A DNA stretch of 64,000 nt from JACKNG01 sp040220855 (GCA_040220855.1 JAVJVZ010000071.1:1-64000), one strand, 5' to 3'; shown: positions 1 through 9,021, numbered from the stretch's first letter. Made by a program: numbers and translations. The notes: generated by a model from the letters alone, not told the origin.

Positions 1-1
1 C

Positions 2-154
2 ATCGACTTCGACGGCAACATCTACGTGGTCGACGAGAACGGCAGCCTGCCGCGCCTGTTCGTGCTGGCACCGACACCGGTTCCGCTGCCGGCCGCCGCG
101 TGGCTGCTCGCGCCCGCGCTCGCCGGCCTCGTCGGCGCGCGTCGCCGCGGCTGA
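2..154 (+). CDS. C-terminal end of a SdiA-regulated-like VPLPA-sorted protein (partial)
   Basis: Only the last 50 residues lie in the window. They read as a beta-propeller blade end (IDFDGNIYVVDENG), then a VPLPAAAWLL hydrophobic segment and a terminal basic cluster, which is the layout of a VPLPA/PEP-CTERM envelope-sorting signal. The first 99 bases are identical to 1021-1119 in the next gene, so this is the upstream member of a tandem duplication. By comparison with its neighbour the full protein should be secreted and propeller-like. The function is unknown. Confidence 0.8.
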   Translation: MDFDGNIYVVDENGSLPRLFVLAPTPVPLPAAAWLLAPALAGLVGARRRG

Positions 155-175
155 CACCTGCCGGCATCCGCCGTG

Positions 176-202
176 CCCGGGTCGCGGCCGCCGCGGCCCG
201 GG
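176..202 (+). terminator. Hairpin between the tandem SdiA-regulated-like genes
   Basis: Arms at 176-187 and 191-202 pair over 12 positions (one G-U pair) around a 3-base loop. The hairpin lies 22 bases after the first paralogue's stop. It has no T-run, so it is a terminator-like or mRNA-protecting hairpin by position only. Confidence 0.45.
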
Positions 203-250
203 CTGCGCTGCGCCTCCCCGCAGCGACCTGCCCATGACAAGGAACCCGAC

Positions 251-1174
251 ATGATCCTTGCCACTTCGCGCAGGTCGCTGCGCGCACTCGCCACCGGTGC
301 CTGCATCGCACTCGCGGCACCGCTCAGCCACGCTGCTGTCAGCAGCGTCGACCTGTCCAGCTATACCCTCGCCGGCACATTCTTCCTGCCGGCGGTCACG
401 GCTTCCGAAGCCTCTGCCGTGACCTACGACTGGGACCGCAACAGCCTGTTCGTGCTCGGCGACGAAGGCGAAGCGCTGGTCGAGGTCGATTTCACCGGTA
501 ACCAGCTCAGCGTGATGACGCTGAGCGGCTTCAACGACACCGAGGGTGTCACCTACATCGGCAACGGCGAGTTCGTGATTACCGAAGAACGCATGCGCGA
601 CGCCTTCAAGCTGAGCTACGTGGCCGGGGGCAGCGTCGCGCGCGGCACGCTGGCGAGCGCGGACCTCGGCTCGGACGTCGGTAACGTCGGCATCGAGGGC
701 ATCTCCTACGATCCACGCGACGGCTCCTTCGTCACCGTGAAGGAGAACGTGCCGCAGGAGGTGAACGTCAACACAATCACCTTCGGTACCCCGGGCAGCG
801 CGACCACCACGAGCCTGTTCGACCCCGCGCTGCTCAACTTCGTCGACGTCTCTGACGTGCAGGTGCTCGCCACCGTCCCCGGTCTCGCCGGCACCGCAGA
901 GGCCGACAACCTGCTCATCTACAGCCAGGAGTCGCGCCGCCTGGTCGAAACAGACCGCAACGGCAATGTACTCAGCGAGTTCGATTTCTTCCTGCTTGCC
1001 GACCAGGCCGAAGGCGTCACCATCGACTTCGACGGCAACATCTACGTGGTCGACGAGAACGGCAGCCTGCCGCGCCTGTTCGTGCTGGCACCGACACCGG
1101 TTCCGCTGCCGGCCGCCGCCTGGCTGCTGGCACCGGCGCTGGCCGGTCTCTGGACGCGCCGCCGCCGCGGCTGA
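251..1174 (+). CDS. SdiA-regulated domain protein with VPLPA sorting tail
   Basis: A 307-residue secreted protein. The start at 251 is preceded by an AAGGA-type site at 239 and gives a clean signal peptide (residues 1-28, ending SHA), so the open frame upstream is not used. The body resembles the SdiA-regulated/YjiK family, predicted beta-propellers with repeated 'EGVTYIGNGEFVITEE'-like blades. The C-terminus carries VPLPAAAWLLAPALAG followed by Arg-rich residues, an exosortase-type sorting signal. It directly follows a paralogue at 2-154. The substrate and role are unknown. Family members are often called esterase- or phytase-like, but I see no catalytic motif that proves this. Confidence 0.8.
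   Translation: MILATSRRSLRALATGACIALAAPLSHAAVSSVDLSSYTLAGTFFLPAVTASEASAVTYDWDRNSLFVLGDEGEALVEVDFTGNQLSVMTLSGFNDTEGVTYIGNGEFVITEERMRDAFKLSYVAGGSVARGTLASADLGSDVGNVGIEGISYDPRDGSFVTVKENVPQEVNVNTITFGTPGSATTTSLFDPALLNFVDVSDVQVLATVPGLAGTAEADNLLIYSQESRRLVETDRNGNVLSEFDFFLLADQAEGVTIDFDGNIYVVDENGSLPRLFVLAPTPVPLPAAAWLLAPALAGLWTRRRRG
1021..1119 (+). repeat. 99-bp direct repeat of positions 1-99
   Basis: Bases 1021-1119 match 1-99 without a difference. Similarity continues with changes through the VPLPA tail. The spacing of 1020 bases equals one gene unit. Such perfect identity beside diverged sequence suggests recent duplication or gene conversion at the 3' ends of the two paralogues. Confidence 0.9.
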
Positions 1175-1183
1175 CCCCCCTGC

Positions 1184-1213
1184 GCGGCGGCCCGCCGTGG
1201 GCGTGGCCGCCGC
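1184..1213 (+). terminator. Hairpin after the SdiA-regulated-like gene
   Basis: Perfect 9-bp arms GCGGCGGCC (1184-1192) and GGCCGCCGC (1205-1213) enclose a 12-base loop. The hairpin lies 10 bases after the stop at 1174. No T-run follows, as is common in very G+C-rich genomes. Confidence 0.4.
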
Positions 1214-1326
1214 AGCCCGGCTCTCGCTGCCGCGTCGCCCGGGCCACCGCATCCGGGTTGCGCCACCGCGCTATCATGTCGCCCCGCCGGCCACCCCGTG
1301 CCGGCAACCCGCCAATCGGAGGCCAC

Positions 1327-1734
1327 ATGCGCGAGCAGACCATCGCGCTCATCGAGCGTTACTACGCGGCGTTCAATGCCGCCGACATGGACACCTTCCT
1401 CGGCCTCCTCGCCGAGGACGTGCGGCACGACATCAACCAGGGCGAGAGCGAGCGCGGCAAGGCGGCCTTCGGCGCCTTCATGCAGCACATGAACCGCTGC
1501 TACCGCGAGCACCTCGAAGACATCGTGGTGATGGCCAACGAGGACGGCACGCGTGCGGCCGCCGAGTTCGTCGTCAACGGCGAGTACCTGGCCACCGACG
1601 AGGGTCTGCCGGAAGCGCGCGGCCAGCGCTACCGCCTGCCGGCCGGGGCCTTCTTCGAGGTACGCGATGGCCGCGTGGCGCGCGTCACGAACTACTACAA
1701 CCTGCCCAACTGGGTCGAGCAGGTCGGCGGCTGA
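1327..1734 (+). CDS. Ketosteroid-isomerase-related NTF2-like protein
   Basis: A 135-residue single-domain protein of the SnoaL/NTF2 fold. The sequence (IALIERYYAAFNAADMDTFLGLLAEDVRHDINQ..) fits the steroid delta-isomerase-related family of conserved proteins (TIGR02096 type). The start at 1327 was chosen because GGAGG lies at 1318-1322; the frame upstream is Arg/Pro-rich shadow sequence. The gene is 7 bases upstream of a GNAT gene that in turn overlaps a nitrilase-family gene, so these three look like one transcript. NTF2-fold proteins bind or isomerise small hydrophobic molecules, but catalysis here is not shown. Confidence 0.8.
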   Translation: MREQTIALIERYYAAFNAADMDTFLGLLAEDVRHDINQGESERGKAAFGAFMQHMNRCYREHLEDIVVMANEDGTRAAAEFVVNGEYLATDEGLPEARGQRYRLPAGAFFEVRDGRVARVTNYYNLPNWVEQVGG

Positions 1735-1741
1735 GCAGCCC

Positions 1742-2344
1742 ATGAGCGAAGCGCCCGCGATTCGCGTCCTCACCGGCCGCGACGACGCGCTCGGGAATGT
1801 CGTCGACGACCTCGCCCGCCTGCGCATCACGGTGTTCCGCGACTTTCCCTATCTCTACGACGGCTCGCTCGACTACGAGCGCAACTACCTGCGCACCTAC
1901 CTCGAATGCCCCGATAGCGTGGTGGTGCTGGCGCTCGACGGCGAGAACGTGATCGGCGCTTCCACCGGGCTGCCGCTCGACGCCGAGACGGACGAGTTCC
2001 AGCAGCCCTTCCGCGCCGCCGGCATCGATCCGGCGACGGTCTTCTACGGCGGCGAATCGGTGCTGCTGCCAGCCTGGCGTGGCCGCGGCATCTACCGCGA
2101 GTTTTTCGCTGCCCGCGAGAACCACGCGCGAGTGCTCGGCCGTTTCGAGCGCATGGCGTTCTGCGCGGTGGTGCGCGCGCCCGACCATCCGCGGCGACCG
2201 CCCGGCTACGTGCCGCTCGACGCGGTGTGGACGCGCTTCGGGTACACCCGCCGCGATGACCTCGTGACCCGCTTCGAGTGGCAGGATCTCGATGAAGACG
2301 CACCGAGCCACAAGCAGATGGTGTTCTGGGAGAAGGTCCTTTGA
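1742..2344 (+). CDS. GNAT-family N-acetyltransferase
   Basis: A 200-residue cytoplasmic protein that is probably an acetyl-CoA-dependent N-acyltransferase. Visible GNAT features are the hydrophobic VVVLALDGENVIGASTG strand and a V(L)LPAWRGRGIYREFF segment, which matches the acetyl-CoA pyrophosphate-binding R/Q-x-x-G-x-G/A loop (about residues 112-120). The ATG at 1742 follows the previous stop closely. The stop overlaps the TTG start of the downstream carbon-nitrogen hydrolase (TTGA), indicating translational coupling. GNAT-plus-nitrilase pairs and fusions are a recurrent arrangement, so the two enzymes probably act on the same amine or amide metabolite. The substrate is unknown. Confidence 0.8.
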   Translation: MSEAPAIRVLTGRDDALGNVVDDLARLRITVFRDFPYLYDGSLDYERNYLRTYLECPDSVVVLALDGENVIGASTGLPLDAETDEFQQPFRAAGIDPATVFYGGESVLLPAWRGRGIYREFFAARENHARVLGRFERMAFCAVVRAPDHPRRPPGYVPLDAVWTRFGYTRRDDLVTRFEWQDLDEDAPSHKQMVFWEKVL

Positions 2345-3225
2345 GTGCCGGCGCGGTGACGGTCGCCGCCGCGCAATACCCGGTCGAGTTCATCGAGAGC
2401 TGGGAGCACTTCCAGGCCAAGGTCACTGCGTGGATCGACGAAGCGGCCAGCGCCGGCGCCACGCTGCTGGTCTTTCCGGAGTACTTCAGCATCGAGATCA
2501 CGGCCATCTTCGGTGCCGATGTCTACGGTTCGCTGCCACGCCAGCTCGACGCGCTGCAGGACACCCTGCCGGACTTCCTCGCCCTGTTCGCCGGTCTCGC
2601 GCGCCGCTACGGGGTGCACGTGCTCGCCGGCAGCTACCCGGTCCGGGTCGGCGACGCTTACCACAATCGCGCGTACTTCTTCTGGCCGGACGGGCGCCAC
2701 GCCTGGCAGGAGAAGCTGCAGATGACGCGCTTCGAGAACGAACTGTGGCGGGTCGCCAGCGGCACCGGGCTGGCGGTGTTCGACTGCGCCTTCGGCAAGG
2801 TCGCGGTGAACGTGTGCTACGACAGCGAGTTTCCGCTGCTCGCACGCCGCCAGGTCGAGCAGGGCGCCGACCTCATCCTCGTGCCGAGCTGCACCGACTC
2901 CCTCGCCGGTTTCAACCGCGTGCGCATCGGCTGCCAGGCGCGTGCGCTCGAGAACCAGTGTTTCGTGGTGCAGTCGCCCACCATCGGCGATTGCGCCTGG
3001 TCCGAGGCCATCGACACCAATGTGGGATTCGCCGCCGTCTACACCCCGGTCGACCGTGGCTTTCCCAGCGACGGCGTGCTGGCGCAGGGCCCGCTGAACC
3101 AGCCGCAGTGGGTCGTCGTCGAGCTCGACCTCGCGCACCTCGCCCACGTGCGCGCCAACGGCCAGGTGTTCAACCACCGCGACTGGGACGGCCAGTGGCG
3201 CCACCTCGGTGAGCGAGTGGGCTGA
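2341..3225 (+). CDS. Carbon-nitrogen hydrolase (nitrilase superfamily)
   Basis: A 294-residue amidase/nitrilase-fold hydrolase. The catalytic triad is visible: Glu47 in VFPEYFS, Lys125 in QEKLQMTR and Cys159 in VNVCYDSEFP. The start is TTG at 2341, overlapping the TGA of the acetyltransferase gene by 4 bases; no better in-frame start gives the family's N-terminal VAAAQYPV strand. It is cytoplasmic and would hydrolyse a C-N bond of an amide or N-carbamoyl compound. Coupling to the GNAT gene suggests one pathway. The exact substrate cannot be read from the sequence. Confidence 0.88.
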   Translation: MSAGAVTVAAAQYPVEFIESWEHFQAKVTAWIDEAASAGATLLVFPEYFSIEITAIFGADVYGSLPRQLDALQDTLPDFLALFAGLARRYGVHVLAGSYPVRVGDAYHNRAYFFWPDGRHAWQEKLQMTRFENELWRVASGTGLAVFDCAFGKVAVNVCYDSEFPLLARRQVEQGADLILVPSCTDSLAGFNRVRIGCQARALENQCFVVQSPTIGDCAWSEAIDTNVGFAAVYTPVDRGFPSDGVLAQGPLNQPQWVVVELDLAHLAHVRANGQVFNHRDWDGQWRHLGERVG

Positions 3226-3465
3226 GCCTGCGGGCGTGCCTGGGCGGCGAAGTCCTTGAATCCCCTGCGACAGCGGACGATTCCGGCACGGCCCCGGGGC
3301 GTGCCCGCCGTCGGGTCTGGCGACGCTCAAAGTTTGCGAATTGTTGCAATCGGGCCGAGTGAGAACTGGCTCTCATAATTGCAGCGCGCCTCGCGGCAGC
3401 CTCCCCCTAGTACTCTGCGGCGCCCGTGCCGCACGGCCCGACGACATCCAGGAGGTCCCGCCGCC

Positions 3466-6400
3466 ATGCGCACCCGTCACCGACCGCTCGTTACCTTTTT
3501 CCTGGCCGCTTGCGCCGCCCCCGCGGTCGCTGACAGCACCTGGGACGTACACGGCGGCCTGTGGTCGGTCGCCGGCAACTGGATTGGCGGCGTGCCGGGC
3601 GCGGCCGACAACGCCTTCGTGACCAACACGACGCGCCTCGAGGAGGTCGTCGTCGACATCAACGCGAGCATCAACGCGCTGACCCTGTCCGACTTCGGCC
3701 TGACGCCGATCGCCGACAGCATCACCCTGACCAACGGCCGCACCATGACGCTGAACGGCGGCGGTATCCTCAACGACGGCCAGATTCTGCTGCAAGGCAA
3801 CGGCGGCTTCACGACCCTCACTTTCTCTGGCGCGCAGACCATCGCCGGCCGCGGCGCAATCGTGCTGTCGGACGACAGCCTCAACCGCATCACGACCAAC
3901 AATACCGTCCTGCAACACGGCAACAACTTCGGGCACGAACTACGTGGCGCTGGCAGCCTGCTCGCCAACACCGGCGGCCTGTGGAACCTCTCCACCATCC
4001 GTCAGCAAGGTGCCAATGCGCTGGTCATCGATCCGAACGGCCTCGGCGTCGACAACGACGGCCTGCTCGTCGCCGAGGGCAGCGGTGGCCTCACGCTGAC
4101 CGCGGGCACCTTCGACAACGCCGGCGGTGAGATTCGCGCGGCGAACGCGAGCGTGGCGCGCTTCATCGGTGCGACGGTCAACGGCGGCGTGCTCAGCAGC
4201 GGCGGCAGCGGCGTACTCGAAACCGGCAACTCGACCTTCGACGGCGTCACCGTGACTGGCGCCATGATGCAGACCAACGGCTCCACGGCGAGCATACGGA
4301 ACGGCCTGTTGCTGCTCGGCACGTGGTCGCTGGGTAGCACGGGCGCGTTCACGCAGATGTCCTTCGTGGGCGAGCAGAGCGTGACCGGCACCGGCACCAT
4401 CGTGTTCTCCGACACCGAGTTCAATCGCCTCGTCAACAACAACACCGTGACCACGCTCGGCAACGGCATCACCCTGCGCGGCGCCGGGCGCGTGCTCGAC
4501 AACACGGGTGGCCTCGTCAACCAGGGCAGCATCATCGCCGAGGGCACCAACGCGCTGACCATCGATCCCAACGGCAACGGTTTCGTCAACGAGGGCCTGC
4601 TGCGTGCAGCCGGCGCCGGTGGCCTCGTGCTCACGTCCGGTATCTTCGACCTGGCAAGCCCGGTCGAGGTGCAGGCCGGCTCGGCACTACTCGTCAACGC
4701 CGCAACGCTGAATGGCGGCGCGCTCGATATCGCTGCCGGCGTCGCCGCCGACGTCCGCAGCACGACCCTCAACGGCGTGACCATCAACGGCGACGTGCTG
4801 CAGGCCAACGGCATCAACAACACCGTCATCAACGGGTTGACCCTGAACGGCACCTGGACGCTCGCGTCGAGCGGCGCCTTCACCGACTTGCTCTTCAACG
4901 GCACGCAGACGCTGGGCGGCGCGGGCACGCTGGTGCTCGGCGACGCCGAGCTCAACCGCCTGGTCAACAACAACACCGTCACCACCATCGGCAGTGATGT
5001 CACCGTGCGTGGCGCCGGCCGCCTGCTCGACAACTCCGGTGGCCTGGTCAACCTCGGCACCATCCTCGCCGAAGGCAACACCGCGCTGACCATCGATCCC
5101 AACGGGCTCGACTTCCTCAACCAGGGCAGCCTGCGCGCGGTCGGCGCGGGTGGCCTGCGCCTCGTCAACGGAATCTTCGACCTCGACAGCGCACTCGACG
5201 TCGACGCGGGCTCCGCGCTAACCGTCGTTTCCTCGACGCTCAACGACGGCGTCGTGAATGTCGCCAACGGCGTCGTCGCCGACATCCGCAGTTCCACCCT
5301 GAACGGCATGACCGTCAACGGCGACGTGCTGCAGGCCAACGGCATCAACAACACGATCACCGGCGGATTGATGCTGAACGGCACCTGGACGCTGGACTCG
5401 ACGGGCGCCTTCACCGACTTGTTCTTCAACGGCACACAGACGCTCGGCGGCACGGGCACGCTGGTGCTCGGCGACGCCGAACTCAACCGCCTGGTCAACA
5501 ACAACACCGTCACCACCATCGGCAGTGATGTCACCGTGCGCGGCGCCGGCCGCCTGCTCGACAACTCGGGCGGCCTGGTCAACCTCGGCACCATCCTCGC
5601 CGAAGGCAACACCGCGCTGACCATCGATCCCAATGGGCTCGACTTTCTCAACCAGGGCAGCCTGCGCGCGGTCGGCGCCGGTGGACTGCGCCTCGTCGCG
5701 GGCACCTTCCACCTCGACAGCGCACTCGACGTCGAGGCCGGCTCGGCGCTCAGCGTCGTCTCGTCCATCCTGAACACCGGCACGGTGAACATCGCCAACG
5801 GCGTCGTCGCCGACATCCGCAGTTCCACCCTGAACGGCATGACCGTCAACGGCGACGTGCTCCAGGCCAACGGCATCAACAACACGATCACCAACGGGCT
5901 CACCCTGAACGGCACCTGGACGCTCGGCTCGAACGGCGCGTTTACCGATCTTTTCGTCAGCGGCGCCCAGACCCTCGGCGGGAACGGCACGCTGGTGCTC
6001 GGCGACGCCGCGCTCAACCGCGTCGTCAACAACAACACCGTCACCACCATCGGCGCGAACATGACCGTGCGTGGCGCCGGCCGCCTGCTCGACAACTCGG
6101 GCGGCCTGGTCAACCTCGGCAGCATCATTGCCGAGGGCGATACCGCGCTGACCATCGATCCCAACGGGCTCGGCTTCGTCAACCAGGGCAGCCTGCGCGC
6201 GGTCGGCGCCGGCGGCCTGCGCCTCGTCGGCGGCACCTTCCATCTCGACAGCGCGCTCGACGTCGAGGCCGGTTCCGCGCTCAGCGTCGTCTCGTCGACG
6301 CTCGACAATGGCACGGTGAACATCGCCAACGGCGTCACCGCCGACATCCGCAGTTCCACCCTGAACGGCATGACCATCAACGGCGACGTGCTGCAGGCCA

Positions 6401-7305
6401 ACGGCATCAGCAACACGATCACCAATGGCCTCACCCTGAACGGTACCTGGACGCTCGCTTCCGGCGGCGGGTTCACCGACCTCACCGTGAGCGGTGCGCA
6501 GACCCTCGGTGGCAGCGGAACGCTCCTGCTCAGCGACGCGCCGCTCAATCGCGTCCTCAACAACAACACCGTCACCACCATCGGCGCGGATCTCACCGTG
6601 CGTGGCGCCGGCCGCCTGCTCGACAACTCGGGCGGCATGATCAACGAAGGTACCGTCATCGCCGACGGCACCAACGCCCTCGTCCTCAACCCCAATGGCC
6701 TCGGCTTCGAGAACCGCGGCGTGGTGCGCGCGCAGGGCGCCGGCGGCATCGCGAGCAGCGACGACTATCGCCAGACCGCAGGTAGCACCGAGGTCCTGAG
6801 CGTGTTCGACATCACCAATCGCACCCTCATCGTCGACGGCGGCACGTTGACCGGCGGCGGCACCATCATCGGCGACGTCGCCAACAACGCGGGCGTGGTC
6901 GGCCCCGGCAACTCCCCGGGCATGCTGAGCATCGAGGGAGACTACACGCAGGGTGCCACCGCCACGCTGCTGATCGAGATCGCCGGGCTCGGCGACTTCG
7001 ACGTGCTCTCCGTCAGCGGCAGCGCGCTGCTCGGCGGTGACCTCGCCGTCGACCTGCTCGGCAACTATCTCCCACAGGTCGGCCAGAGCTTCGACATCCT
7101 GCTCGCCAACGACGTCAACGGCGTGTTTAGCAACGGCCAGTTCGTCGACGCCGGCCGCGCCGTGTTCGAGATTCTCTATCTCGAAGGGCTCGGCGGCGAC
7201 ATCGTGCGCCTCACCACGGTCTCGGCAGTGCCGCTGCCGGCCGGCGCCTGGCTGCTGCTGAGTGCGCTGGCAGGCCTCGTGGCGCGGCGCCGCCGCACGA
7301 CCTGA
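3466..7305 (+). CDS. Giant tandem-repeat VPLPA-sorted surface protein
   Basis: A 1279-residue secreted protein. The ATG at 3466 follows GGAGGT at 3451-3456 and begins a signal peptide ending AVAD. Residues about 25-60 (TWDVHGGLWSVAGNWIGGVPGAADNA) are the autotransporter-like NW..GVPG..D motif. Then come six repeats of about 177 residues rich in Asn, Gly, Thr and Leu with LNGTWTL, LVNNNTVTT and LRAVGAGGL blocks, predicted as beta-helix. Near the end GPGNSPGMLSIEGDYTQ is typical of PEP-CTERM proteins. The tail is VPLPAGAWLLLSALAG plus Arg-rich residues. There is no autotransporter barrel, so anchoring is by the sorting tail. It is probably an adhesin or matrix protein (inferred). Confidence 0.82.
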   Translation: MRTRHRPLVTFFLAACAAPAVADSTWDVHGGLWSVAGNWIGGVPGAADNAFVTNTTRLEEVVVDINASINALTLSDFGLTPIADSITLTNGRTMTLNGGGILNDGQILLQGNGGFTTLTFSGAQTIAGRGAIVLSDDSLNRITTNNTVLQHGNNFGHELRGAGSLLANTGGLWNLSTIRQQGANALVIDPNGLGVDNDGLLVAEGSGGLTLTAGTFDNAGGEIRAANASVARFIGATVNGGVLSSGGSGVLETGNSTFDGVTVTGAMMQTNGSTASIRNGLLLLGTWSLGSTGAFTQMSFVGEQSVTGTGTIVFSDTEFNRLVNNNTVTTLGNGITLRGAGRVLDNTGGLVNQGSIIAEGTNALTIDPNGNGFVNEGLLRAAGAGGLVLTSGIFDLASPVEVQAGSALLVNAATLNGGALDIAAGVAADVRSTTLNGVTINGDVLQANGINNTVINGLTLNGTWTLASSGAFTDLLFNGTQTLGGAGTLVLGDAELNRLVNNNTVTTIGSDVTVRGAGRLLDNSGGLVNLGTILAEGNTALTIDPNGLDFLNQGSLRAVGAGGLRLVNGIFDLDSALDVDAGSALTVVSSTLNDGVVNVANGVVADIRSSTLNGMTVNGDVLQANGINNTITGGLMLNGTWTLDSTGAFTDLFFNGTQTLGGTGTLVLGDAELNRLVNNNTVTTIGSDVTVRGAGRLLDNSGGLVNLGTILAEGNTALTIDPNGLDFLNQGSLRAVGAGGLRLVAGTFHLDSALDVEAGSALSVVSSILNTGTVNIANGVVADIRSSTLNGMTVNGDVLQANGINNTITNGLTLNGTWTLGSNGAFTDLFVSGAQTLGGNGTLVLGDAALNRVVNNNTVTTIGANMTVRGAGRLLDNSGGLVNLGSIIAEGDTALTIDPNGLGFVNQGSLRAVGAGGLRLVGGTFHLDSALDVEAGSALSVVSSTLDNGTVNIANGVTADIRSSTLNGMTINGDVLQANGISNTITNGLTLNGTWTLASGGGFTDLTVSGAQTLGGSGTLLLSDAPLNRVLNNNTVTTIGADLTVRGAGRLLDNSGGMINEGTVIADGTNALVLNPNGLGFENRGVVRAQGAGGIASSDDYRQTAGSTEVLSVFDITNRTLIVDGGTLTGGGTIIGDVANNAGVVGPGNSPGMLSIEGDYTQGATATLLIEIAGLGDFDVLSVSGSALLGGDLAVDLLGNYLPQVGQSFDILLANDVNGVFSNGQFVDAGRAVFEILYLEGLGGDIVRLTTVSAVPLPAGAWLLLSALAGLVARRRRTT
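4432..6750 (+). repeat. 531-bp tandem repeats inside the VPLPA surface gene
   Basis: The codon before the AACAACAACACC block falls at 4432, 4963, 5494, 6025 and 6556, so the period is exactly 531 bp (177 codons) for five units. A more diverged unit starts the series 540 bp earlier (3892). The units at about 4950-5140 and 5480-5670 are nearly identical at DNA level, implying recent unequal exchange. Unit ends are not defined by any inverted repeat. Confidence 0.92.
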
Positions 7306-7568
7306 CGCAGCGAGGCACGCATTACGCGCCGCGCGCCGCGCAGCGTCGGCGGCGACCGGCGCTTGCGGCCGCCCACCGGGGCCGCAGGACGCGGACCGGG
7401 AGGCCTGGCCATCTCCCTGGCTCGGGGGCGGACGGAGGCGGCTCGCGTATCGCCAGCCTCCGTTCCGGCGCGATGTATCGTTTCGCAGCCCGCCTGCGTA
7501 TTGACTTGCCTGGAGGGTCGCGCGGCCGGGCAGGCCACGTGGCTGCGATCACTTTTGTCGGGGAGCAC

Positions 7569-8129
7569 ATGGCGATACGGCCCGGGGCTTGGAGCGCGGA
7601 CGAACAGCGCTGGTCACGCTGGATGGCCGCGGCGCAGGGCGGCGACCAGCACGCCTACGCGGCCCTGCTCGCGGAAGTCGCCCGCGCCATCGAAACCTAC
7701 ATCCGTGTGCGCTTCGGGCCGTTCGGCGGCGTCGAGGACTGCGTGCAGGAGTGCCTGCTCGCCTTGCACCAGGCACGCCATACCTGGGATCCGGCACGGC
7801 CATTCCGGCCATGGTTGTTCACTCTCGTGCGTCATCGCACCATCGACGTCCTGCGCCGGTCGCAGCGCTCACGCGACGCCGATCCGGCCCATCTCGCGCC
7901 GCCGCCGGATGCGATCGACGCGCTGGCGCGACGCCTCGATGGCGTGCGCGTGCTCGAACGCCTCGCCCCCGATCACCGCGAGGCCATCACGCTCACCCAG
8001 TACGCCGGTTGCACCACCGCCGAGGCCGCCGCCTGGCTCGGCATCTCCGAAGCGGCACTCAAGGCGCGCCTGCGCCGCGGCCTGCTCGCCATCCACAAGC
8101 TGCTCGATGCCGAGGGAGTGCCGACATGA
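7569..8129 (+). CDS. ECF-type RNA polymerase sigma factor
   Basis: A 186-residue sigma-70-family factor. Region 2 is visible in YIRVRFGPFGGVEDCVQECLLALHQ and PFRPWLFTLVRHRTIDVLRR (about residues 38-98). Region 4 lies in LAPDHREAITLTQYAGCTTAEAAAWLGISEAALKARLRRGL (about 137-177). The ATG at 7569 follows GGGGAG, and the frame upstream lacks sigma similarity. Its stop overlaps the start of the next gene by 4 bases (ATGA). That gene encodes an NrsF-type membrane protein, the usual anti-sigma partner of SigF-like ECF factors. The pair probably responds to an envelope or redox signal. Confidence 0.9.
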   Translation: MAIRPGAWSADEQRWSRWMAAAQGGDQHAYAALLAEVARAIETYIRVRFGPFGGVEDCVQECLLALHQARHTWDPARPFRPWLFTLVRHRTIDVLRRSQRSRDADPAHLAPPPDAIDALARRLDGVRVLERLAPDHREAITLTQYAGCTTAEAAAWLGISEAALKARLRRGLLAIHKLLDAEGVPT

Positions 8130-8785
8130 ACATGCGACACGACGACACCCCGCGCGACCGGCTCATCCGTGATCTCGTCGACGACCTCGCGCCGGTGGCG
8201 CGCCGCACGCGGATCGCGCTACCGACCCTCGCGTGGTGCGTGCTCGGCGGCATCTTCGTCGCCAGCTGCTATGCACTGATCCAGCCTTTCCGGCCGGGCG
8301 TGCTGGCCGAGGTCGTGGGCGCGCCGCGCTTCGCCGCCGAGATCGCGCTCGGGCTGGCTGCCGCAGGTGCGCTCACCGCGGCGGCCCTGGCCCTCGCGGT
8401 ACCGGCGACCGGGGCGCCGCGCCGCCGACTCGCTCCCGCACTGGCACTGGCGGGCGGATGGCTCGTGCTGCAGCTGTGGGCGCTGCTCGATCCGGCGCTG
8501 GAACCGTCGATGATCGGCAAGCGCGGCGGCTGTGTGTGGGAAACGCTCGTGGTCGGGCTACCGCCGCTCGCCGCCGGACTCGTCATGGCGCGGCGTCGCT
8601 GGCCACTCCACGGCACGAGCATCGGGGTCGCCTGCGGCTTGGGCGCGGGACTGCTCGCCGCCGTGCTCATGCAGCTCGCCTGCATGTACGTGCCCGCGCA
8701 CAACCTGCTGTTCCACGTGCTGCCCGGGCTTGCGCTCGGCGGCCTCGGCGCGCTCGCCGGCTGGCTCTTCCTGCGCAGCCGATAG
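8126..8785 (+). CDS. NrsF-type (DUF1109) membrane anti-sigma factor
   Basis: A 219-residue inner-membrane protein with six hydrophobic segments and a short cytoplasmic N-terminus (DDTPRDRLIRDLVDDLAPVARRTRI). It fits the DUF1109/NrsF family, which holds ECF sigma factors inactive at the membrane. Cysteines lie in KRGGCVWETL and MQLACMYVPAHN, positions conserved in this family and thought to matter for signal sensing. The ATGA overlap with the sigma factor gene means coupled, near-equal synthesis. The sigma factor binding partner is inferred from context. Confidence 0.85.
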   Translation: MNMRHDDTPRDRLIRDLVDDLAPVARRTRIALPTLAWCVLGGIFVASCYALIQPFRPGVLAEVVGAPRFAAEIALGLAAAGALTAAALALAVPATGAPRRRLAPALALAGGWLVLQLWALLDPALEPSMIGKRGGCVWETLVVGLPPLAAGLVMARRRWPLHGTSIGVACGLGAGLLAAVLMQLACMYVPAHNLLFHVLPGLALGGLGALAGWLFLRSR

Positions 8786-9021
8786 CGGCGGCGGGAGCGG
8801 GATCGCCGCGTACCCGGGCCGTTCACGGCGCACAACCCCCCGTGGGTCCCGGACACCGCCGATAGCCACGCCGGCTGCTCGCCGCGTGGCCGCGTCCGCA
8901 CGGCCGGCCCGGCCCCGCGCGCATCGATTTCCCTGTTGCCTGCGTAATGGCGTACGTGGGCATGACGGCAGCGACGACGGCCGGCCCGCGATCGTCATCA
9001 ACATCCGCAGGAGACCAGCAC

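Noticed and set aside
4002..6749. 915-codon open frame on the reverse strand
   Set aside because: It is antisense to the 531-bp repeats; its Pro/Ser/Arg composition and repeated blocks mirror the forward gene and give no family signal.
4432..6750. Regular repeats that might be a CRISPR array
   Set aside because: The period is 531 bp, in frame and protein-coding, with no short repeat/spacer structure.
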